Shown here: piece by piece, positions 1-5,234 of the stretch | Position numbering within the stretch: the first letter of the stretch is position 1 | Layout: every line of letters begins with the position of its first letter | NCBI GenBank assembly: GCA_024278655.1 | Contig: JAJRSV010000130.1 | Location: 1 to 5,234, forward strand | DNA length: 5,234 nucleotides | Direction of reading: 5' to 3' | Source: Bacteroidota bacterium | GTDB lineage: Bacteria; Bacteroidota; Ignavibacteria; Ignavibacteriales; Ignavibacteriaceae | Notes under the pieces: model-generated | What the model was told of the DNA's origin: nothing | What the model saw: the letters and a program-made list of their open reading frames with translations, nothing else | Database searches by the model: none | Translations under genes and position numbers: made by a program

Positions 1-11
1 CATTTACCATT

Positions 12-86
12 GATCCCTCGATAATTTTGGTTTGTTTATTTTTTGTGAAACTAATTTACCAATCTTATCTGAGGGATCCTTTTTTT
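12..86 (+). terminator. Long inverted repeat with T-tract; possible terminator of an upstream gene
   Basis: GATCCCTC (12-19) pairs perfectly with GAGGGATC (71-78). The stem continues after a one-base bulge (T70) as GATAA (20-24) with TTATC (65-69), and an inner TTGGT/ACCAA pair (27-31 with 58-62) shortens the loop. Seven T follow at 80-86, as expected of a rho-independent terminator for + strand transcription entering from the left. The loop is longer than usual, and no upstream gene is visible to confirm this. On the other strand the same stem would instead lie in the leader of a leftward gene (see findings). The structure is seen in the sequence; the terminator role is inferred. Confidence 0.4.
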
Positions 87-102
87 ATCGTTTTGGACAG
101 AT

Positions 103-130
103 GTGGCGCGTATAGTAGTAAACGTACCAC
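103..130. repeat. Small imperfect inverted repeat upstream of the rpmE2 promoter
   Basis: GTGGCGCGT (103-111) can pair with ACGTACCAC (122-130) around a 10-base loop, with one mismatch and one G-T wobble among nine positions. No T-tract follows on either strand, so it is not an obvious terminator. It lies 14 bases before the predicted -35 hexamer. It could be a regulator site or chance; no known operator is recognised. Confidence 0.25.
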
Positions 131-144
131 CAACAGCAATTTCA

Positions 145-173
145 TTGGAATTATTAGCCAATATTCATATATT
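145..173 (+). promoter_or_regulatory. Predicted sigma70-type promoter of rpmE2
   Basis: TTGGAA at 145-150 (4 of 6 matches to the -35 consensus) and TATATT at 168-173 (5 of 6 to the -10 consensus) are separated by the optimal 17 bases. Transcription would start near 180, giving a leader of about 40 bases before the rpmE2 start at 222. The region is AT-rich, so chance matches are possible, but the spacing and location make this the best candidate. An ATTGG/CCAAT inverted repeat (144-148 and 158-162) overlaps the -35 element and spacer and could be an operator. Confidence 0.45.
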
Positions 174-209
174 TATTGCTCGAAATTTTGTAAAGTTTGT
201 AAATAAGAC

Positions 210-213
210 AGGA
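210..213 (+). promoter_or_regulatory. Ribosome binding site of rpmE2
   Basis: AGGA lies 8 bases before the ATG at 222, a normal Shine-Dalgarno spacing. It supports this start codon. The downstream genes in the window have much weaker sites. Confidence 0.55.
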
Positions 214-221
214 CTTAAAAA

Positions 222-476
222 ATGAAAAAAGGCATTCATCCGGAATACAGACCCGTTGTGTTTTTAGATCCGTCGTGCGATTTTTCTTTTTTGACCAGAT
301 CGACGATTAAAACCAATGATACGATTAAGTGGAAAGACGGTAACACATATCCCCTGGTTAAAGTAGAAATTTCAAGCGGCTCTCATCCGTTTTTTACAGG
401 AAAGCAGAAACTTGTTGATACCGCCGGAAGAGTCGAAAAATTCAACAGAAAATACGGAAAGAAGAAATCCTCCTAA
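222..476 (+). CDS. rpmE2: Ribosomal protein bL31, type B (zinc-independent form)
   Basis: This is a structural protein of the large ribosomal subunit, which in the bL31 family bridges to the small subunit near the central protuberance. The 84-residue length and the sequence are typical of type B L31: HPEYRPVVF near residues 6-14, DGNTYPLVKVE at 39-49, SHPFFTGKQKLVDTAGR at 54-70 and FNRKYGKKK at the end. The zinc-binding cysteines of type A L31 are absent; the only cysteine is Cys19. The basic C-terminus fits rRNA binding. The gene has its own promoter and Shine-Dalgarno sequence, and a strong terminator follows, so it is probably monocistronic. In several bacteria type B copies are induced by zinc starvation through Zur, but I see no recognisable Zur box here. 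As I recall, in Bacteroidetes relatives type B is often the main L31 and often sits beside the GlmU-like gene, as it does here. Confidence 0.95.
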   Translation: MKKGIHPEYRPVVFLDPSCDFSFLTRSTIKTNDTIKWKDGNTYPLVKVEISSGSHPFFTGKQKLVDTAGRVEKFNRKYGKKKSS

Positions 477-507
477 AACCGATTTTTTCTTCGAACTAAA
501 GTTTATT

Positions 508-531
508 AAAGCCGGTTTAGCCGGCTTTTTT
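508..531 (+). terminator. Intrinsic terminator after rpmE2
   Basis: AAAGCCGG (508-515) and CCGGCTTT (521-528) form an eight-pair GC-centred stem with a five-base TTTAG loop, ending in a run of six T (526-531). A further AACTAAA/TTTAGTT pair (494-500 with 529-535) could extend the fold. It lies 31 bases after the rpmE2 stop codon and should separate rpmE2 from the following cluster. Confidence 0.88.
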
Positions 532-582
532 AGTTTTAAAGGAATCTTCTTTTGTACCGAATTCAGTTAAAGAATCTTATCT

Positions 583-588
583 TAAAAT
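583..588 (+). promoter_or_regulatory. Possible -10 element for the glmU-like/rsmB/rodZ/ligA cluster
   Basis: A promoter is expected between the terminator ending near 531 and the start at 628. TAAAAT at 583-588 matches the -10 consensus at 5 of 6 positions. No good -35 hexamer lies 16-18 bases upstream, and I see no clean match to the Bacteroidetes-type -7 motif (TAnnTTTG). The assignment is therefore tentative. The 477-627 gap holds nothing else apart from the terminator. Confidence 0.2.
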
Positions 589-627
589 AGTTTAAATTTC
601 AATTTCGAAATAAAATAAGAATGACTG

Positions 628-1872
628 ATGCAAATCTGCATTTTTGAAGACGAAAAGTTTAGCGATTTTTATCCGCTTACACTTTCGCGCCCGGTTTATG
701 AACTTACGGTGGGAGTGAGAACGATAAAAGAAAAGATAACTGCCGAATTAAACGATGCTGATATTGTTCTGCATTGCCGGCGTTATCTGCAAGCTCTTAC
801 ATCGGATAATAACCCGGACGTTCCGGTTAATAAAATAACCGGTGATGAGTGCATATTCATCAACGGAAGAATTGCATCAGCAAACAATATGAATGAGTTG
901 ATAAGCAAGTTGAACAGTGATGATATTGTCTTTAAAAATACCGACACGGTAATCCTTGCAAAATTGAGCGGTGGTAATTTGGCAAAGCTTAAAGAAGAAC
1001 TGCCGGAGCAAATTACCGCAGAATCGTTTGACGGAATAACCACTTTAGAAACAGAAGCAAAGTGTTATAATTACTTATGGGAAATGATTACTGCTAACGG
1101 CAAAGAATTAATAAACGATATCGGGCTGTTGAGGAAAACCGGATATTTTACAACCCATTTTGATGATTTTACGGGAGTGAACTTTATCAATCCTGATGAT
1201 ATAGTTATCCGGAAAAACGTAACAATTAAGCCGGGTGTTGTAATCGATGCATCGAACGGACCGGTGCTTATTGATGATAACGCTTTCATCTATCCGAATG
1301 CAGTTATCGAAGGACCGGCGTATATCGGTAAATCGGTTAAGATAAAAAGCGGAGCCACTATTTACGAAAATGTAAGCATCGGCAGTGTTTGTAAAATCGG
1401 CGGTGAAGTAGAGGACACGATCATTCTTCCTTACTCAAACAAACAGCATGCGGGCTTTATCGGGCACGCTTATCTCGGCAGTTGGGTTAACCTCGGTGCC
1501 GATACAAATTGCAGCGACTTGAAAAATAATTACAGTACTATTAAAGTTACTCTTAACGGAAAAACAATCGATACGGATTTACAGTTTTTAGGATTGATAA
1601 TGGGCGACCATTCAAAAACGGCTATCAACACGATGTTTAATACGGGAACCATCGTTGGATTTTCCTGCAACATTTTCGGTGCAGGTTTCCCCGATAAATA
1701 CATCCCTTCGTTTTCGTGGGGAGGTGCAGAAGGATTGACCACTTACGATTTACAGAAAAGCATTCAAACTGCTAAAGCTGTTTTCGGGAGGAGAGATAAA
1801 GAGTTTACGAGCGAAGACGAAAAATTATTTGAAACTATTTTTAATCTAACGAAAGATGAACGAAATGGCTGA
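628..1872 (+). CDS. GlmU-like putative sugar nucleotidyltransferase / acetyltransferase (alternative bacterial family)
   Basis: The 414-residue protein has a divergent N-terminal half and a left-handed beta-helix C-terminal half. The N-terminus (FEDEKFSDFYPLTLSRPVYE, residues 6-25, then VGVRTIKEKI at 28-37) matches what I know of a GlmU-related family found in Bacteroidetes relatives. The GxGTRM-type nucleotide loop of classical GlmU is absent. Residues about 187-350 are hexapeptide-repeat-like (IRKNVTIKPGVVI, IYPNAVIEGPAYIG, SGATIYENVSIG). His274 in KQHAGFIGHAYLG resembles the region of the catalytic His363 of E. coli GlmU, followed by VNLGADTNCSDLKNNYS much like GlmU VNIGAGT. The C-terminal PSFSWGG (360-366) and a charged helix complete the family pattern. 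Likely role: late UDP-GlcNAc or related sugar-nucleotide synthesis in the cytosol. The true substrate is unproven, so no symbol is given. The ATG at 628 has only a weak upstream AAGA. An ATG at 621 is in another frame and stops quickly. The 3' end overlaps rsmB. Confidence 0.85.
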   Translation: MQICIFEDEKFSDFYPLTLSRPVYELTVGVRTIKEKITAELNDADIVLHCRRYLQALTSDNNPDVPVNKITGDECIFINGRIASANNMNELISKLNSDDIVFKNTDTVILAKLSGGNLAKLKEELPEQITAESFDGITTLETEAKCYNYLWEMITANGKELINDIGLLRKTGYFTTHFDDFTGVNFINPDDIVIRKNVTIKPGVVIDASNGPVLIDDNAFIYPNAVIEGPAYIGKSVKIKSGATIYENVSIGSVCKIGGEVEDTIILPYSNKQHAGFIGHAYLGSWVNLGADTNCSDLKNNYSTIKVTLNGKTIDTDLQFLGLIMGDHSKTAINTMFNTGTIVGFSCNIFGAGFPDKYIPSFSWGGAEGLTTYDLQKSIQTAKAVFGRRDKEFTSEDEKLFETIFNLTKDERNG

Positions 1873-3256
1873 GGAAACAAAGAATAATTCCGAATTTAAA
1901 TTAGAACATCATACCGTAAAAGGTTTATATGAAGGTGTGCGCGGTTTGGCAGTTAAGATTTTAAACCGTGTTGAACGAACCGATGCTTACCTCGAGCGTT
2001 TGCTGGATAACGAAATGAAGAACAACGAGCTATCCGGTCCCGATAAAGCACTGCTGTACGAAATTGTTCACGGGGTTGTAAGATGGATGGGACGGCTGGA
2101 CTGGATACTTAACGGCTTTTACAAGGGAACCTTTTCGAAAGCAATACCCAACTTAAAAAACGGTTTGCGTGTTGCTCTCTACCAGATAATGTTTTTAGAC
2201 AGAGTTCCCGATTACGCCGCAGTAAACGAGGCGGTTGAGTTTGTTAAAAAACTGCAGGGTGCTAAACCGGCAGGACTGACGAACGCCGTTTTGAGAAATA
2301 TTATCCGAAGTAAAGAAGCAATAAGATATCCTAATCCCGAGGAAGATTTAGTCGGTTATTTGAGCGCTTATTATTCACATCCGAGCTGGATGGTTAAACG
2401 CTATCTTGAACGCTTTGGCAAAGAAGAAACCGAAAAACTTTTAATGGCAAACAACGAAAAGCCGTATCTTACTTTAAGGATAAATGCATTAAGAGTTAAG
2501 CCGGAAGAGTTTAAAACACTTTTGGACTCTGTGAACCTTCGTTACAGTCCCGGTAAATTTTTGCCCGAGTTTTTTAAACTGCAAAATCTTACAAACATAA
2601 CTGCGTGGGAATATTTTGTACGCGGTTATTTCAACATTCAGGATGAAAGTGCGGGATTGGCTTGCCGGCTTTTACAGGTTCGAGACGAAATGCGTGTGCT
2701 CGACCTTTGTGCCGCACCCGGCGGAAAGACTGCTTACATTGCCGCTTTGATGCACGACACCGGACAGATTGTTGCGTTAGATAGATTCGAAAGCAGGTTG
2801 AAAATTTTAAGGCGCAACATGCAGCGGCTCGGACTTAACAGCGTTAAAACAATCGAAACCGATGCACTTGAATACCAGGACGGTGAGTTCGACCGCGTGC
2901 TTGCCGATGTCCCTTGCATGGGCACTGGCACACTATCTAAAAAACCCGATATTAAATGGAAGAAAGATATATTCGATTTACGCCAGTTGAATGATTTACA
3001 GTACCGGCTTCTTTGCAAAGCCGGAGAGGTGGTTAAGCCGGGAGGTGTGGTTGTTTACAGCACCTGCTCAATCGAGCCGGAAGAGAACTACGGTATTGTG
3101 GAGAAATTCTTAAATGAGCATCCCAACTTTAAACTCGAAAGTGCGGAAGGCAAATTCCCGGATGCAATTTTAGACGAGCACGGATGTGTGCAGACTTTTC
3201 CGCACAAGCATAAAATGGACGGGGCATTTGCAGCCAAGTTAATTAAAGCGGAATAA
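1856..3256 (+). CDS. rsmB: 16S rRNA (cytosine(967)-C(5))-methyltransferase RsmB
   Basis: RsmB transfers a methyl group from S-adenosylmethionine to C5 of C967 in 16S rRNA (E. coli numbering). The protein has 466 residues. A NusB-like RNA-binding domain spans roughly 28-152 (DKALLYEIVHGVVRWMGRLDW at 63-83, VPDYAAVNEAVEFVKK at 117-132). The Rossmann methyltransferase domain follows, with SAM-binding DLCAAPGGKT (283-292), motif IV ADVPCMGTG (350-358, Cys354) and motif VI STCS (402-405), where Cys404 is the expected nucleophile. PDIKW (364-368) and the C-terminal DGAFAAKLIK are also typical. All catalytic residues are present. The first 25 or so residues are a charged extension compared with E. 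coli RsmB. ATG 1856 overlaps the upstream gene by 17 bases; an in-frame ATG at 1865 would give an 8-base overlap and is equally plausible. Neither has a clear Shine-Dalgarno sequence, which suggests translational coupling. Confidence 0.95.
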   Translation: MNEMAEETKNNSEFKLEHHTVKGLYEGVRGLAVKILNRVERTDAYLERLLDNEMKNNELSGPDKALLYEIVHGVVRWMGRLDWILNGFYKGTFSKAIPNLKNGLRVALYQIMFLDRVPDYAAVNEAVEFVKKLQGAKPAGLTNAVLRNIIRSKEAIRYPNPEEDLVGYLSAYYSHPSWMVKRYLERFGKEETEKLLMANNEKPYLTLRINALRVKPEEFKTLLDSVNLRYSPGKFLPEFFKLQNLTNITAWEYFVRGYFNIQDESAGLACRLLQVRDEMRVLDLCAAPGGKTAYIAALMHDTGQIVALDRFESRLKILRRNMQRLGLNSVKTIETDALEYQDGEFDRVLADVPCMGTGTLSKKPDIKWKKDIFDLRQLNDLQYRLLCKAGEVVKPGGVVVYSTCSIEPEENYGIVEKFLNEHPNFKLESAEGKFPDAILDEHGCVQTFPHKHKMDGAFAAKLIKAE

Positions 3257-3285
3257 ACAGGTTATTCAAAAATCTATATAAAGTT

Positions 3286-4158
3286 ATGCTGAAAAAATTT
3301 GCAGAAGAATTAGTTGAAGCGAGAAAAAAAGCGGGAGTTACGCTTCCGCAGATTGCAGCCAAAACACGCATCGACATGAAATTTTTAGATGCGATTGAAA
3401 GAGGCGATTTTGCTTTCCTGCCGGAGCTTTACGTTAAAGCATTCCTTAAGCAGTACGCTAAAGTTATCGGTTTGGATGAAGAAGAAGTTGTTGAAAAATA
3501 TGAAGCGGCAAAATCGGGCAAGCAGGTTGAGCTTAACGAAGATACGACTGGGAAAGGCGAAGAAAAACAGGAAGAAGAAGAAAGAAAAGAAGCTTATACT
3601 AAACCGTCTGCTAAAGTTGCATTCGAAGATGAGGAAAAAAAGAAACCTGTTGGCAGGCAACAAAGTAAAAATCAAAATTTAATTATTGGTGGAGCAATTG
3701 CAGGGGTGTTGGCTGTTTTCGCTTTGGTTTATTTCCTGTTCATCAACACCGGTTCCGAAATTATTGTTGAAGAGAAACCTTACGAAGATGTCTTGAAGGA
3801 AACCCCGCTTCGTTACGTGGAAGATGAGGAAAAACAAAATGAAGAAACCACTCCGCAAATAATTAATGAAGAGCTTGAACTAACTATCACAAATACCGAC
3901 TCGACAGATTCTGCATGGGTTTTGGTTATTTATGACGATTCGAGGCAGGAAGATTTTATGTTGTTTCCTCATACGTCAAAATCTGTAAAAGCAAACAGCA
4001 GCTTTAAAATTACGTTAGGCAATTCGGGAGTAGTATCGCTGCGGCTTAACGGAAGCAAGCTTGCTTTTGAGGGCAGACGCGGAGCAGTAAGATATTTTAA
4101 GATTGATAACAACGGAATCGAGCGGCTTCATTCACCACCAAAACTAAACCGGGAATAA
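3286..4158 (+). CDS. rodZ: RodZ-like helix-turn-helix membrane protein
   Basis: RodZ links the MreB cytoskeleton to the elongation machinery and helps set rod shape. This 290-residue protein has the family layout. A cytosolic RodZ-type helix-turn-helix domain spans about 3-73 (ARKKAGVTLPQIAAKTRID, residues 12-30; FLDAIERGDF, 33-42; YVKAFLKQYAKVIGLD, 49-64). A highly charged Glu/Lys linker spans about 78-130. One membrane segment lies at about 131-153 (NLIIGGAIAGVLAVF onward). An acidic extracytoplasmic linker leads to a C-terminal beta-rich domain (about 196-275) resembling the RodZ DUF4115 domain, with WVLVIYDDSR at 211-220 and SLRLNG at 251-256. Topology is inferred as N-in, C-out. The gene starts 29 bases after rsmB with no strong Shine-Dalgarno sequence and abuts ligA exactly. 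An A AAA AAG heptamer occurs in the linker codons (see findings). The family call is firm; the shape function is inferred. Confidence 0.88.
   Translation: MLKKFAEELVEARKKAGVTLPQIAAKTRIDMKFLDAIERGDFAFLPELYVKAFLKQYAKVIGLDEEEVVEKYEAAKSGKQVELNEDTTGKGEEKQEEEERKEAYTKPSAKVAFEDEEKKKPVGRQQSKNQNLIIGGAIAGVLAVFALVYFLFINTGSEIIVEEKPYEDVLKETPLRYVEDEEKQNEETTPQIINEELELTITNTDSTDSAWVLVIYDDSRQEDFMLFPHTSKSVKANSSFKITLGNSGVVSLRLNGSKLAFEGRRGAVRYFKIDNNGIERLHSPPKLNRE
3636..3662 (+). other. Candidate -1 frameshift site in rodZ: A AAA AAG plus downstream hairpin
   Basis: The heptamer A AAA AAG (3636-3642) is in the register required for -1 slippage relative to the rodZ frame (GAA AAA AAG, residues 117-119 in the E-E-K-K-K stretch at 116-120). 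TGTTG (3648-3652) can pair with CAACA (3658-3662) around a five-base loop, 5 bases after the heptamer. A competing CCTG/CAGG hairpin (3646-3657) is also possible. In the -1 frame, translation would stop at the TAA at 3666-3668, giving a product of about 127 residues without the membrane segment. The stems are weak, and such heptamers occur by chance in Lys-rich linkers, so function is speculative. Confidence 0.2.
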
Positions 4159-5234
4159 ATGTCTTCCGATATCAAGAAAAGAATTGAAGAGCTAAGGGAA
4201 CAGATACGGGAACACGATTACAGGTATTACGTACTTGCCGAACCTGTAATAAGCGATGAAGAGTACGACAAGCTGATGAAAGAGCTTGAAAGGTTGGAAG
4301 CCGAACATCCCGAGCTTATAACCCCCGATTCACCCACACAAAGGGTTGGTAAAGACCTCACAAAAGAATTCAAACCTGTTAAGCATAAAGTACCGATGTT
4401 AAGTCTTTCCAATACTTACAACGAGAAGGAATTGTATGATTTCGACCGTAGAGTAAGAGAAGCGCTGCCCGAAGGAGAAAAGGTTGAGTACATTGTTGAG
4501 TTTAAGTTTGACGGTGCATCTGTAAGTTTGAATTATGTGAACGGCTTGCTTAAAACTGCTGCCACAAGAGGCGACGGAATAATCGGCGAAGAAATAACCG
4601 CAAATGTGCGGACAATAAAATCCATCCCGCTTAAATTAAAGATGGATAAAAAGCTTCCGTATAAGCTGAATGATATTGAAGTCCGCGGTGAAATTTTTAT
4701 GAACATAAAAGACTTTGCCAAGCTTAACAGGGAAAGGGAAGAAAGAGGCGAGAAGCTGTTTGCAAACCCGAGGAACGCAACCGCAGGAACACTTAAACTG
4801 CAGGACCCGAAGGTAGTTGCAAAACGTCCGCTGAATAATTTTATGTATATTCTAATCAGCCCCGGAGACGAATTAAAATCGCAGGAAGAAAATTTGCAGA
4901 TATTAAAGAAACTTGGCTTTAAGGTTAACGAACATTATAAAAAATGCAGGAGCATTGATGAAGTAATTGAAGTATGCCGGGAATTCGAATCGATTAGAGA
5001 CACGCTTGAGTACGAGGTTGACGGAGCGGTAATAAAAGTAAACTCGATAAAACAGCAGAATATTTTGGGAAGCATAGCAAAATCGCCGCGGTGGGCGGTT
5101 GCGTTTAAATTCAAAGCAAAGCAGGCATTCACAAACATTAAAAAAATCGTGTGGCAGGTTGGAAGAACCGGAGCCGTTACACCTGTTGCCGAATTCGAGC
5201 CGGTACTGCTTGCGGGTTCAACCATAAGCAGAGC
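4159..5234 (+). CDS. ligA: NAD+-dependent DNA ligase LigA, N-terminal part (cut by window end)
   Basis: LigA seals nicks in DNA during replication and repair, using NAD+ as the source of AMP. I translated 358 complete codons with no stop, about half of the usual 670-residue length. Domain Ia (about 1-70) has HDYRYYVLAEPVISDEEYDKL (19-39) for NMN binding, then TPDSPTQRVG. The adenylation domain carries Lys116 in FKFDG (115-119), the expected AMP-accepting lysine, plus TRGDG (136-140), VRGE (175-178), FANPRNATAGTLK (201-213), VDGAVIKVNS (287-296, Lys293) and RWAVAFKF (311-318, Lys317). These match the E. coli catalytic set. The OB fold begins with WQVGRTGAVTPVA (332-344). The zinc-finger, HhH and BRCT domains lie beyond the window. 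The ATG immediately follows the rodZ TAA with no gap, so translation is probably coupled; GGGA at 4151-4154 is a close-set possible Shine-Dalgarno sequence. No frame damage is seen. Confidence 0.97.
   Translation, partial: MSSDIKKRIEELREQIREHDYRYYVLAEPVISDEEYDKLMKELERLEAEHPELITPDSPTQRVGKDLTKEFKPVKHKVPMLSLSNTYNEKELYDFDRRVREALPEGEKVEYIVEFKFDGASVSLNYVNGLLKTAATRGDGIIGEEITANVRTIKSIPLKLKMDKKLPYKLNDIEVRGEIFMNIKDFAKLNREREERGEKLFANPRNATAGTLKLQDPKVVAKRPLNNFMYILISPGDELKSQEENLQILKKLGFKVNEHYKKCRSIDEVIEVCREFESIRDTLEYEVDGAVIKVNSIKQQNILGSIAKSPRWAVAFKFKAKQAFTNIKKIVWQVGRTGAVTPVAEFEPVLLAGSTISR

Noticed and set aside
2..61. Eight-base direct repeat ATTTACCA at 2-9 and 54-61
   Set aside because: It is too short and AT-rich to suggest an insertion-site duplication. 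There is no mobile element between the copies.
3..203. Open + strand frame through the upstream region, running from the window edge to TAA at 201-203
   Set aside because: Its translation is rich in Cys, Tyr, Ser and Phe with no recognisable domain. It runs across the hairpin, T-tract and predicted promoter, which is typical of AT-rich non-coding DNA.
3323..3331. Second slippery-like run, A AAA AAA, in the rodZ HTH codons (AGA AAA AAA)
   Set aside because: No nearby hairpin or early -1 stop was seen. It mainly shows that such runs arise easily in this gene, which lowers confidence in the 3636 site.
3385..3675. 96-residue - strand frame rich in Phe opposite rodZ
   Set aside because: The poly-Phe composition is the complement of Glu/Lys codons (GAA, AAA), so it is a shadow of the linker and not a membrane protein.
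3389..3682. 97-residue + strand frame inside rodZ
   Set aside because: It is a +1-frame shadow of the Glu/Lys-rich rodZ linker: low-complexity Lys/Arg, with no ribosome binding site. The rodZ frame carries the clear domains. It is also not the frame reached by -1 slippage.
4053..4066. Perfect 14-base palindrome AAGCAAGCTTGCTT within rodZ
   Set aside because: It encodes ordinary residues (GSKLAF region) inside the C-terminal domain and is followed by only two further T. A terminator inside an intact gene just before ligA is unlikely, and it is probably chance.

Overview
The window reads as an ordinary bacterial housekeeping region from a moderately AT-rich genome, with every supportable gene on the + strand. 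It carries a type B ribosomal protein L31, a GlmU-like protein of the alternative kind I associate with Bacteroidetes relatives, and mostly weak Shine-Dalgarno sequences. Together these suggest the Bacteroidota/Chlorobi/Ignavibacteria (FCB) group. A member of the Ignavibacteria is my best guess, but that is inference from protein style and not a database match.

Layout. Positions 1-221 contain no supportable gene. They hold a long inverted repeat followed by a T-tract (12-86), a small hairpin (103-130), and a plausible sigma70-type promoter (145-173) with a Shine-Dalgarno sequence for rpmE2. rpmE2 (222-476, bL31 type B) follows and is closed by a strong intrinsic terminator (508-531). After a 151-base gap comes a tight four-gene cluster: the GlmU-like gene (628-1872), rsmB (1856-3256, overlapping it), a rodZ-like gene (3286-4158) and ligA (from 4159, cut by the window end). 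The gaps are a 17-base overlap, 29 bases, and 0 bases (TAA directly followed by ATG), so co-transcription is likely.

How the genes fit together. All are growth functions: ribosome structure (L31), 16S rRNA C967 methylation (RsmB), cell-envelope precursor or sugar-nucleotide chemistry (GlmU-like), cell-shape and MreB anchoring (RodZ-like), and Okazaki fragment sealing (LigA). No defence system, mobile element, CRISPR array or RNA gene is visible, and I found no convincing new multi-gene system.

The points most worth a second look are small. One is an in-frame A AAA AAG slippery heptamer in rodZ, with a small hairpin 5 bases downstream and a -1 stop just before the membrane segment. Another is the start-of-window hairpin, which can be read as a + strand terminator or as a leader that hides the ribosome binding site of a divergent gene. 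The third is the GlmU-like protein, which lacks the canonical pyrophosphorylase loop but keeps the acetyltransferase histidine region.
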